NCBI GenBank assembly: GCA_022843465.1
Contig: JALHNO010000015.1
Location: 1-64,000, forward strand
DNA: 64,000 nucleotides
Source: Pseudomonadota bacterium
Lineage (GTDB): Bacteria > Pseudomonadota > Gammaproteobacteria > Xanthomonadales > Ahniellaceae
Reading direction: 5' to 3'
The notes beneath the pieces were generated by a model. The model had not been told where the DNA came from and did no database searches. It saw only the letters and a program-made list of their open reading frames with translations. Position numbers and translations under genes: made by a program. Below, piece after piece: positions 1 through 6,262 of this stretch; the stretch's first letter is position 1; each line of letters opens with the position of its first letter.

Positions 1-183
1 CGCGCACCTGGACGGAACGATGGCAACCCATGAGTGATTGGCGCTGGCACATGCCAGCAAGGCCCGTAGCAGCGTGTGCTGCGGTTCAAGCCAGAAGGGT
101 GACTGATGCGGCGTTGTTCGGCCCATCGAGTTGATCACCACGGCGCGGCAGCGATAGGGCTCGATGAACGTGTAGAACCGCAC
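1..183 (-). CDS. possible 5' end of an unidentified gene, cut by the window edge
   Basis: A minus-strand frame is open from a GTG at 183 to the window edge and gives about 61 residues (RFYTFIEPYRCR near the start, WLEPQHTLL in the middle). I recognise no family. Its first residues lie in the dispersed repeat that starts at 163, and the equivalent stretch of the second repeat copy (about 4530-4560, minus strand) encodes a similar string (VRFRTFIEFCR). The reading frame may therefore be decayed mobile DNA rather than a gene. Confidence 0.2.
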   Translation of the reverse strand, partial: MRFYTFIEPYRCRAVVINSMGRTTPHQSPFWLEPQHTLLRALLACASANHSWVAIVPSRCA

Positions 184-464
184 TCGAACGCGGAACGGAT
201 TTGTTCGTCTGGAAATCGCGAAGGCAAGCAACATGCGCTTTACGTTCGATGTGCATCGAACATCAAGGCAGTCACGGCGACACCATCGTCGAAGCCTTCC
301 TGCGTCGGCTTCAACTGTCTTGATTGTCAATCGCTTACGTGCCGTCAAGGGTCCGCTTCGCCGGCCTACGGCCGCCCTTGACCGCTTTGCTGACCAGGCA
401 TTCCCATAGACTTCAAAGCCAACGGCCTGGACTTCGCTTGACACCGGCGGCTAAATGGTGACCC
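163..464. repeat. 302-bp dispersed repeat, copy 1
   Basis: This block aligns without gaps, at a constant offset of 4366 bases, with 4529-4830. It ends in GGCTAAATGGTGACCC. The last 55 bp recur at 1918-1972. All frames on both strands look decayed and I see no intact gene, although the minus strand still reads like coding sequence (TARKRLTIKAVEADAGR in copy 2). It is probably a remnant of an insertion sequence or another mobile element; the family is not identified. Nothing else recognisable lies between here and the palindrome at 542. Confidence 0.75.
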
Positions 465-541
465 TTCACCTTGCGGGTCATTTCGGGAGTCTCCAAAAAA
501 AACCTGTCAAGGGGGTGGGTCAAAATAAAACCCGATGACAG

Positions 542-562
542 AGTACCCCATAATGGGGTACT
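542..562. promoter_or_regulatory. perfect 10-bp inverted repeat, candidate operator
   Basis: AGTACCCCAT at 542-551 is followed by one base and then by its exact reverse complement at 553-562. The palindrome lies 64 bp upstream of the likely ATG of the HTH gene at 627. That position and symmetry suit an autoregulatory operator for a dimeric Xre-type repressor, but binding is inferred. Confidence 0.45.
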
Positions 563-626
563 GTCAACCCGACTACCGAGCGCCGCGCTTATGCTGACGC
601 CATCACTACTCACCCCGGATGCCACG

Positions 627-992
627 ATGGCAGTCACTGACAAGGCCTTTTACCAACAGCTCGGCCGTCGTGTCGCCGAGCGCCGCAAGGCACTCGGCAT
701 TACCCAGGTCGAACTCGCAAAAACCCTGGGTATCGCGCAACAGACGCTGGCGCATTACGAAGGCGGCACATTGCGCGTCGCCGTGGCGCTGCTGTCGCCG
801 CTTTCATTGGCGTTGAAGATTTCGATCGATGAAGTCATCGGCGAAACGCAAAAAGCCGAGAAGGCCAGCGGCAAACGTGGCCCGGCGCCAAAAATTCAGC
901 AGCAGTTGGAGCGCGTGAACGCACTGCCCAAGGCCAGACAGCGCGTCATTGCCGAAGTGCTTGATTCAATGTTGGCGCAGGCCAGAGATTAA
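627..992 (+). CDS. Xre-family helix-turn-helix regulator
   Basis: This is a 121-aa DNA-binding protein. Residues about 10-65 form a classical HTH_3 domain (RVAERRKALGITQVELAKTL, then IAQQTLAHYEGG). A basic linker follows (KRGPAPKIQQQLE) and then a C-terminal helix (LPKARQRVIAEVLDSML), an arrangement seen in many short chromosomal Xre proteins. The frame is open from 471, but the residues before 627 do not look like protein and would cover the palindrome at 542-562, so I take the ATG at 627; 591 is the alternative. The antitoxin gene starts 10 bp downstream, so it may regulate the following PemK-type pair as a third component. This is inferred from position. Confidence 0.75.
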   Translation: MAVTDKAFYQQLGRRVAERRKALGITQVELAKTLGIAQQTLAHYEGGTLRVAVALLSPLSLALKISIDEVIGETQKAEKASGKRGPAPKIQQQLERVNALPKARQRVIAEVLDSMLAQARD

Positions 993-1002
993 AGGAGTCG
1001 CC

Positions 1003-1203
1003 ATGAGTACCGCGATCGATCATCTCGCCGAGAAACTCGCGCACCTACCACCGGAACGTATCGCTGAGGTCGTCGACTTTGTTGACTTCCTGGCCGAACG
1101 CGAGCACGAGCGCGGCCTCGTGCGTGCCACCCAGGCCACCAGTAAATCGGCGCTTGCCAAGCTCTGGAACAACGACGCTGACGCCGTCTATGACCAGCTC
1201 TAG
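1003..1203 (+). CDS. antitoxin of a PemK/MazF-type toxin-antitoxin pair
   Basis: This is a 66-aa acidic, helix-rich protein. The N-terminal part (HLAEKLAHLPPERIAEVVDF, then VDFLAERE) matches the DUF2281-like antitoxins that accompany PemK-type toxins. The C-terminal part (KSALAKLWNNDADAVYDQL) would be the toxin-binding tail. AAAGGAG lies just before the ATG at 1003 and marks the start. The stop codon overlaps the toxin start by 14 bp, which supports translational coupling. Antitoxins of this class normally neutralise the toxin by direct binding and repress the operon. Confidence 0.7.
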   Translation: MSTAIDHLAEKLAHLPPERIAEVVDFVDFLAEREHERGLVRATQATSKSALAKLWNNDADAVYDQL

Positions 1204-1528
1204 CTTCGGCGATGTGCTGCTGGTGCCGTTTCCATTCACCGACCTGTCGGCGAGCAAGCAACGGCCCGCCGTCGTGATCAGCTCAGCGCGCTATACGCGC
1301 GAGCGCCCCGATCTGATCCTGATGCCCATTACCAGCCAGAACCCGGGCTCGACCCGGTTCGGTGATATCCCGGTGACCGACTCTCAATCTGCCGGTTTGA
1401 TCGTCCCCGGCGTCATCAAGCCGATGATCTTCACCATCGAGGCCAAGCTCGTGCGAAAACAACTCGGTGCACTCACCGACGACGATCAACGCGCGTTGCG
1501 GCACACCATTGCGCAGTTGATTGGGTGA
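1190..1528 (+). CDS. PemK/MazF-family endoribonuclease toxin
   Basis: This 112-aa protein has the hallmarks of the PemK/MazF fold. FGDVLLVPFPFTD forms the first strands, KQRPAVVIS is the conserved K-x-RPxxVIS loop with the catalytic Arg region, ILMPITSQ is the central strand, and GLIVPGVIKPMIFTIEAKLV is the typical C-terminal half. Family members cleave mRNA at short motifs and arrest growth. The ATG at 1190 lies inside the antitoxin gene (14-bp overlap), the usual antitoxin-first order. Length and catalytic region look intact, so the pair is probably functional. Confidence 0.85.
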   Translation: MTSSSFGDVLLVPFPFTDLSASKQRPAVVISSARYTRERPDLILMPITSQNPGSTRFGDIPVTDSQSAGLIVPGVIKPMIFTIEAKLVRKQLGALTDDDQRALRHTIAQLIG

Positions 1529-1539
1529 CAGAGGTGCTC

Positions 1540-1791
1540 TCACCAAAATATCGCAATACAAGACGCGACCCCTTTCCGTCCTCGGCCCATTGCCGGCGGC
1601 TCTTCCGAGACGACGATCGGCACCAGGGCCTGCACACAACCCCCTGCCGAATCCCCTAACCGAATCCGCCAGTAGTCCAACGTCGACACCGCGACACCCG
1701 CCCGAGCACACCACGCCCGCCGCGAAAGTCCGCTCCGCTCAAACGCCAACACCCGCTTGCGCCACAGCTCCTGCTTCGCCAATCTCGACAT
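1540..1791 (-). pseudogene. remnant of IS66-family accessory gene tnpA
   Basis: The first 60 or so residues (KQELWRKRVLAFERSGLSRR, then AWCARAGVAVSTLDYWRIRL) match the small HTH accessory protein TnpA of IS66-family elements. The usual partners TnpB and the large transposase TnpC are absent downstream, and the C-terminal residues after about 65 do not resemble the family. This is a fragment of an IS66 element, not a working transposase. The ATG is at 1791, just inside a strong hairpin (1795-1821). Confidence 0.65.
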
Positions 1792-1794
1792 GTG

Positions 1795-1821
1795 AATCTC
1801 CTCGGTAAAGCCGAGGAGATT
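1795..1821. repeat. perfect 11-bp inverted repeat (hairpin)
   Basis: AATCTCCTCGG at 1795-1805 and its exact reverse complement at 1811-1821 are separated by TAAAG. On the minus strand the hairpin would sit directly in the leader of the IS66 tnpA remnant and would include its GGAG ribosome-binding sequence, so it could have reduced expression of the element. No T-run follows, so it is not a typical terminator. Confidence 0.6.
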
Positions 1822-1844
1822 GAAGGGGTGCGGCGTGAGGTGGT

Positions 1845-1917
1845 AGGTGGGTTGGCTGGGCGCTTACGACTGATCCGACACGGCGGGAGGCGGAAGGTGG
1901 GTTGGCTGGGCGCTTAC
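1845..1917. repeat. 23-bp direct repeat, two copies 50 bp apart
   Basis: AGGTGGGTTGGCTGGGCGC plus TTAC occurs at 1845-1867 and identically at 1895-1917. The pair abuts the third, partial copy of the dispersed repeat (1918). It looks like debris from successive insertions in this intergenic stretch. Confidence 0.6.
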
Positions 1918-1972
1918 ACATCAAAGCCGACGGCCTCGACTTCGCTTGACACCGGCGGCTAAATGGTGACCC
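1918..1972. repeat. dispersed repeat, copy 3 (3' end only)
   Basis: This segment matches the last 55 bp of the 302-bp repeat (410-464 and 4776-4830), ending GGCTAAATGGTGACCC and followed by CTTTC. It lies just outside the downstream border of the first Rhs module. Confidence 0.65.
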
Positions 1973-1981
1973 CTTTCTAGA

Positions 1982-2007
1982 TGCGGTTGGAATTAGGTGC
2001 GCAACAC
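1982..2007. repeat. 26-bp module-border repeat, copy 1
   Basis: The 26-bp sequence beginning TGCGGTTGGAATTAGGTGCG recurs at 8688-8713 with one difference. Both copies lie just downstream of the last immunity-type gene of an Rhs module, so they may mark the original 3' border of the rhs locus from which the modules were copied. Confidence 0.55.
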
Positions 2008-2018
2008 CCGCGACAAAA

Positions 2019-2360
2019 CTACTTGCGACGCTCATCCTGTTCATCGTCTAGCACTTCGCCAGGCTCGATGAAGGGATCCGAATCTTCCGGAAGAACCACG
2101 GGTTCCCCGCGCTCGATTAGCTTGACACTCTTATCGAGCCGACTGTCTTTTGGATCAACCAACGCAGAAAGAAATGGCCCGGTCAGCTCCTGCAATCCAA
2201 CCCATGTCAGACCATTGTACTCAAGGCTGGAGCGCCTCTTCGAGATTCCCGGAACGTATACGACACGAGCCTTTCGTTTGAAGAAGAAAAACACCCGAGT
2301 TGTGACGATGTCACCGAGCAACACCAGCTCACCCGAGTCAGCGTATCTAACGGAGTTCAT
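2019..2360 (-). CDS. putative immunity protein for Rhs toxin A
   Basis: This is a 113-aa protein of unrecognised family. It is rich in aromatic residues near the N-terminus (VFFFFKRKARVVYV) and has a very acidic tail (DPFIEPGEVLDDEQDERRK), with no signal peptide. Its ATG overlaps the stop codon of the upstream Rhs gene by 4 bp (ATGA at 2357-2360), the same coupling seen in the other two Rhs modules of the window. From that position I infer that it neutralises the HNH-like tip of Rhs A in the cytoplasm. The sequence itself shows no recognised immunity fold. Confidence 0.55.
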   Translation of the reverse strand: MNSVRYADSGELVLLGDIVTTRVFFFFKRKARVVYVPGISKRRSSLEYNGLTWVGLQELTGPFLSALVDPKDSRLDKSVKLIERGEPVVLPEDSDPFIEPGEVLDDEQDERRK

Positions 2361-4381
2361 GGATTGGGATCCTCTGAAATACCGGATTCGATAGCCTCAA
2401 AGAGTTGGGTTGGGCCGAACACTGCGATTGAATACATAAAGGTTGCAAACGCTTGCGCGGCAACCTCATTGCCTGGCTGACCAAGCCAACCATTAAGGGC
2501 TCTTGGTATGGGCATTAGGTTCCAACCACCATGACCTAGACGGCGCAATCCTTCGTTCGCCAACACATCTTCGTAGACCTGAGTCTTGCTTCCAGCGCGC
2601 GCCCAAGCTTGCTGAATAAAGATGTGGTGCTGCTCCCATTTCAACTTTGGGAAGATGAGCTTCAATGTTCGCCCGATGAGCGTACTTTGCACTGGCGGGT
2701 AGCCCCTTGTGGTGCGGAACATCACACGACTCATGTTGATCAACACTCTCTCCCAACCTGATCGACCGGTGAGGACAAGTGGTTTAATGCGGGCCACGGC
2801 ACGCAGCGCCGGGGCGGCGAGTCCTCGAAGTACCGGCCCAAAGACGCGAGCCATAACACCGCCGACCGGCGCGAACGCCGCACCGATCACAAAATCTCTA
2901 CCAACATCGCCCCAAATGCTCTGAGATGACGGATTCAGTGCATTGAGTCCGACACCGATTGCAGCGTTTACTATTCCAGCAACTGAAAGCGTGGTCCCCA
3001 TTTCAACAAGGCTAAAGTTCCCCGAAGGGTCGATGTAGCTTATTGGATCAACGTTGGCGTACGCGTACTTATGCAAACTCATCGGATCTGCCGAGCTGCC
3101 CATATACGAATCCATCCCCAAGAACCTTCCTTGCTGGGGATTCATGTATCGGGCACGCAGGTAGTAGAAGCCTAGGTTGGGATCGAGCTGTTCGCCGGTG
3201 TAGCGGTAGTTGTTCTCGGTGGTTCCGGTGGTTGAGGCGAGGTCGCTTTCACCGAAGGCGCTGTAGGCGTAGTTGTCGGTGATGGTTTCGTTGGCGGGGT
3301 TTTGGGCGGTGCCGGTGCTGATCGGATTGCCGGCGGCGTCCAGGTTGATGGCGCTGAGCAGTCTTGTGCTGCCGAGGCCGTCGTAGTGGAAGGCGCTGGT
3401 GCCGCTGCTTGCTCCGATTCTTGCAGTCGGGTCGTTTCCGCCCTCACCCGGCGCGTTTGCGCCGACCGCTCCCGGAGGGAGAGGTGCATAGCGTGCTTCC
3501 GCAATCAGATCATCGCCGAACACATAGCTGTTCTGCAGACTGGCTTCGGGCAGGGTCGGCTCGGTGCTGCCGAGCTGCGTTGCCTTGGCGGTCCAGTCTT
3601 CGAGTACCTGCGCATAGGCCTGATTCGGGTCGACCAGGAAGCTGGTTCTTGTCTTCGTGATCGATGCACCGGTGCCGACGATCTGGGCGACGACCTGGCT
3701 GGATCGTCGGATGCCGCTGGCGTCGTATTGGTACTGGCTCGTGGTCCGGTTGCCCGCCGCTCCGGTCGGCGTCATCACCGCTTGTACGAGTCGGTTCTCG
3801 ACATCCCAGCTGTAGGCGGCGAGGGTGCTGGTGCCCTGTTTCTTGGTCAGCAGATTGCCGGCGGGATCGTAGGCGTAGTCGAATGTGGCGTTGTAGCCGG
3901 TGCTCCAGACTTCTCTGGTCAGCCGGTCGTTGCTGTCATAGGTGTTGCTGGTATTGACCGTGCTGAGCGAGGTCGACGTGGTCAGACCGCCATTGCAGGT
4001 GCGGATCTGGCCGACGCAGTTGCGGGTCAGGCGGTTGCCCACGGCATCGTAGGTGAAGACCTCACTCAGGTTCTGCGCAGCGGTCGCACCAGTGACCGTG
4101 CTGTGGGTCAGTCGCTTGAGGGCAGTCGCTCCTGCGCATCCTGCGCCCGCGACACTCGCACATCCCTGTGCATCGTCGTACTGATAAGCCGCACTGCGCG
4201 TCTGGGTGGTGGTGGCACCGTTCTGCTTGGTTTCGACGATGCTGGTGCGCAGGCCGCTGGCATCCACCGTGTAGGCCATGCCGAGCATCAGCACGCCGGC
4301 AGCGGTCTTGTGCGCGAGATTGCTCAGGCGGTTGCGTCGATCGTATTGGTAGCGCACGGTGCTGCCGTTGCCGTTGATCAT
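2357..4381 (-). CDS. 5'-truncated Rhs protein A with HNH-like toxin tip
   Basis: This 674-aa reading frame holds only the C-terminal half of an Rhs protein. Residues 1-300 carry YD repeats (VRYQYDRRNRLSNLAHK), and residues about 330-440 carry the Rhs core (YDGLGSTRLL, NNYRYTGEQLDPNLGFYYLR, YIDPSG). Residues after about 440 are a unique tip. The tip has hydrophobic stretches, then EQHHIFIQQAW and GGWNLMPIPRALNGWLG, which resemble the His-rich HNH-type nucleases of polymorphic toxins. The N-terminal shell and any secretion or PAAR domain are missing. In-frame translation upstream of the ATG still reads GYRYDAVG but meets a stop 17 codons earlier. It is therefore an orphan tip cassette. The nuclease assignment is tentative. 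Confidence 0.75.
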   Translation of the reverse strand: MINGNGSTVRYQYDRRNRLSNLAHKTAAGVLMLGMAYTVDASGLRTSIVETKQNGATTTQTRSAAYQYDDAQGCASVAGAGCAGATALKRLTHSTVTGATAAQNLSEVFTYDAVGNRLTRNCVGQIRTCNGGLTTSTSLSTVNTSNTYDSNDRLTREVWSTGYNATFDYAYDPAGNLLTKKQGTSTLAAYSWDVENRLVQAVMTPTGAAGNRTTSQYQYDASGIRRSSQVVAQIVGTGASITKTRTSFLVDPNQAYAQVLEDWTAKATQLGSTEPTLPEASLQNSYVFGDDLIAEARYAPLPPGAVGANAPGEGGNDPTARIGASSGTSAFHYDGLGSTRLLSAINLDAAGNPISTGTAQNPANETITDNYAYSAFGESDLASTTGTTENNYRYTGEQLDPNLGFYYLRARYMNPQQGRFLGMDSYMGSSADPMSLHKYAYANVDPISYIDPSGNFSLVEMGTTLSVAGIVNAAIGVGLNALNPSSQSIWGDVGRDFVIGAAFAPVGGVMARVFGPVLRGLAAPALRAVARIKPLVLTGRSGWERVLINMSRVMFRTTRGYPPVQSTLIGRTLKLIFPKLKWEQHHIFIQQAWARAGSKTQVYEDVLANEGLRRLGHGGWNLMPIPRALNGWLGQPGNEVAAQAFATFMYSIAVFGPTQLFEAIESGISEDPNP

Positions 4382-4516
4382 GCCGACGGCATCATAGCGG
4401 TAGCCAACGATGAAGCGATTCCCGCACCGTCACGCGCTGCCGGGCAGCCAAGGCGGCGCAATACTCTTAGGGATTCGTGGCTGGGATGCTACGAAGATAG
4501 ACCTGACCCCTTTCTC
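4382..4516. repeat. Rhs module upstream block, copy 1
   Basis: These roughly 135 bp before the truncated Rhs A start are nearly identical to 8263-8393 before Rhs B. Both retain the YD-repeat remnant and both end in GAAGATAGACCTG followed by CCCCTTTC. The two modules therefore share the same truncation point and outer border. The GACCCCTTT-type end also appears at 1565, 1970 and 4827-4852. Confidence 0.7.
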
Positions 4517-4528
4517 CCGACAGAACTC

Positions 4529-4830
4529 GATGAAAGTACGAAACCGCACCCAAATGCGGAACGGATTTGTTCGTCTGGAAATCGCGAAGGCAAGCAACAT
4601 GCGCTTTGCGTTCGATGTGTATCGATGACCATGGCAATCACGGCGACACCATCGTCGAAGCCTTCCTGCGTCGGCTTCGACTGCTTTAATTGTCAATCGC
4701 TTACGTGCCGTCAAGGGTCCGCTTCGCCGGCCTACGGCCGCCCTTGACCGCTTTGTTGATCAGGCGAATCCATAGACATCAAAGCCAACGGCCTGGACTT
4801 CGCTTGACACCGGCGGCTAAATGGTGACCC
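4529..4830. repeat. 302-bp dispersed repeat, copy 2
   Basis: Colinear and ungapped match to 163-464 (see there). It is followed by a tandem duplication of the 18-mer GTGACCCCTTTCCCGCGC at 4824-4841 and 4842-4859. No intact gene is visible between 4382 and 4932. Confidence 0.75.
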
Positions 4831-4932
4831 CTTTCCCGCGCGTGACCCCTTTCCCGCGCGTCCACTACCCTACGTCAACCGGCCTTCCACACGAAACAGC
4901 GTAGACTCAAAATTTCGCCATGGAGCATCCTC

Positions 4933-5409
4933 ATGATCATACGCGAAGACTTTGTCTTTTTTTGGAATGGCCCGTTCAGTCAATGGTATCGAGCCGGTTT
5001 TCAACTAAACGGGCGTGAGTTCGTTTGTGCTGAGCAATACATGATGTTCTGCAAGGCACTCCTGTTCGGCGACCAAGACGTTGCCAGCCGAATCCTAGCC
5101 AGTCGATCTGCGCGCGAGCAAAAAGCGCTAGGTCGACAAGTACACGGCTTCGACGAGAGCACTTGGCAAATGTTCCGCGAAGGCATCGTGTTCAGCGGCA
5201 ACCTAGCCAAGTTCACCCAGAACGACGATCTTCGGCGGCAAATGGTTGCCACAGGATCAAGGATACTGGTCGAGGCCTCGCCCAAGGACACCGTCTGGGG
5301 CGTGGGCCTCGCCGAAGACGATCCCCACATTCTTGATCGATCAAACTGGCGAGGCCATAACCTTCTCGGCGAGATACTGATGCGCGTGAGGAAGTGTGTT
5401 CGTGAATAA
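4933..5409 (+). CDS. NADAR-family protein (YbiA-like N-glycosidase)
   Basis: This 158-aa protein matches the NADAR (DUF1768) family over its full length. FFWNGPFSQWYRAGFQLNGR and FVCAEQYMMFCKALLFGD are the conserved N-terminal half, QMFREGIVFSGNLAKF the middle, and LVEASPKDTVWGVGL plus NWRGHNLLGEILM the C-terminal signature. Family members act on ADP-ribosyl or riboflavin-precursor N-glycosidic bonds, and some reverse ADP-ribosylation of DNA or protein. GGAG lies before the ATG at 4933. The stop codon lies within the first bases of the candidate HEARO element at 5406, so the C-terminus may have been set by that insertion. An Rhs tip with an ADP-ribosyltransferase-like fold is encoded 1 kb away, but a functional link is only a guess. 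Confidence 0.85.
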   Translation: MIIREDFVFFWNGPFSQWYRAGFQLNGREFVCAEQYMMFCKALLFGDQDVASRILASRSAREQKALGRQVHGFDESTWQMFREGIVFSGNLAKFTQNDDLRRQMVATGSRILVEASPKDTVWGVGLAEDDPHILDRSNWRGHNLLGEILMRVRKCVRE

Positions 5410-5620
5410 GTACCCCCGGTAAAGCTGGGGGCTTTAACGATCGCAGCCCCCTCAAAGCGGCCTTGTCACACGATCGAGGATCAACAGCTTCCAGGCTTCT
5501 ACGACCGAGTAGCCCCGCCTCTATCAACAGAGACGGCGCAGAATGAAGTTGCGGCGGACAGGACCTTTCGCACCTCCGTATACGGCAAATTGTTACTGCC
5601 TCCCCGGCAGAGCCGGGGGT
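5406..5620 (+). ncRNA. candidate orphan omega-RNA (HEARO-like) on a minimal IS605-type element
   Basis: This stretch has no ORF but is highly structured. A hairpin at 5413-5431 (CCCCCGG, loop TAAAG, CTGGGGG) and a related one at 5602-5618 (CCCCGGC, AGA, GCCGGGG) bound it like the subterminal hairpins of IS200/IS605 ends. Between them GGCCTTGTC (5459-5467) can pair with GACAGGACC (5557-5565) as a long-range stem. CCGCCTCT/AGAGACGG (5515-5522 with 5529-5536) and CCGTA/TACGG (5576-5585) form hairpins. The wording GACCGAGTAGCCCCGCCT is what I recall of HEARO RNAs, the guide RNAs of IscB/IsrB. The element directly follows GTGA (5402-5405), and insertion after ATGA/GTGA is reported for HEARO. No iscB or isrB gene is present. 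Confidence 0.55.
5413..5431 (+). terminator. stem-loop after the NADAR gene (also left-end hairpin of the HEARO-like element)
   Basis: A 7-bp GC-rich stem (5413-5419 with 5425-5431, one G-T pair) with loop TAAAG is followed by CTTTAA, 4 bp after the NADAR stop. It could serve as a weak Rho-independent terminator for that gene as well as the transposon end. Confidence 0.45.
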
Positions 5621-5785
5621 CTCCGTTCGCGCTAGCAGGCTGTTGAGGAGGTCCTCTTACATCACTACAGATTATTTTTCACCGTCGGGCAGTTTTGTAA
5701 CTCATTGAACTGTGTAGCCGCTCAATGCCGAATTCTCGGACAAAACGCACCACAGGACAGCTACAACGAGTTTCTCTACACCCTG

Positions 5786-6262
5786 CTACAGAGGTTTCTT
5801 TTGACTTGCTAGGAAAGAAAAATAGTCGGTCATCGCGTTGATATAGGCGAATGCCTCTTCTTCACCACCGTTGTCGCGTTCGATTTCCGCGGCACGAAGT
5901 CGATCCAACATAGTGAGATGCCGAGCATAAGGAGTCCCGGAATCTTGTTCAGCACACCAGGCCTGCCATTCCTCCAGTCGCGTCGCATCGCAAGAGTCCG
6001 CTAGTTGATCGGTCGGTAGAGTCGCTCTGAACGACTTATAGGTCAGCTCGTCAACTGTGATCGAGTCCCACTTCAGTCCGCCTGCCATCCCACCACGCAG
6101 AGAGCCTCTACTCACAATATCCGACATCGCCAAAAACGGAGGCAATCTATTTTTTGGTTGAAACATCAACGTTGCGCGAAGGAAATCGCATATTGAGCCA
6201 GAAACGGACTCACCGCCGGAAGGCAGCCACTCGGTCCAAGACACCGTCGGTTCTAGATTCAT
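5786..6262 (-). CDS. putative immunity protein for Rhs toxin B
   Basis: This is a 158-aa protein of unrecognised family. It is mostly helical and acidic at the C-terminus (LDRLRAAEIERDNGGEEEAF), with no signal peptide, so it is probably cytoplasmic. Its ATG overlaps the Rhs B stop by 4 bp (ATGA at 6259-6262). I infer a role as antidote to the ADP-ribosyltransferase-like tip of Rhs B from this coupling alone. The 165 bp between the HEARO-like element and its stop codon hold nothing I recognise apart from a CAGGCTGTTGAGG stretch at 5636 that resembles IS-end debris. Confidence 0.55.
   Translation of the reverse strand: MNLEPTVSWTEWLPSGGESVSGSICDFLRATLMFQPKNRLPPFLAMSDIVSRGSLRGGMAGGLKWDSITVDELTYKSFRATLPTDQLADSCDATRLEEWQAWCAEQDSGTPYARHLTMLDRLRAAEIERDNGGEEEAFAYINAMTDYFSFLASQKKPL

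Noticed and set aside
3302-4747. Long open frame (481 aa) on the plus strand opposite Rhs A, with similar frames at 7102-8427 and 10628-11758.
   Set aside because: Antisense of the GC-rich Rhs core. The three are alike only because the cores are; the translations have no fold-like features and Rhs is the clear coding strand.
5213-5527. Minus-strand frame overlapping the NADAR gene and the HEARO-like element.
   Set aside because: It is antisense to two better-supported features.
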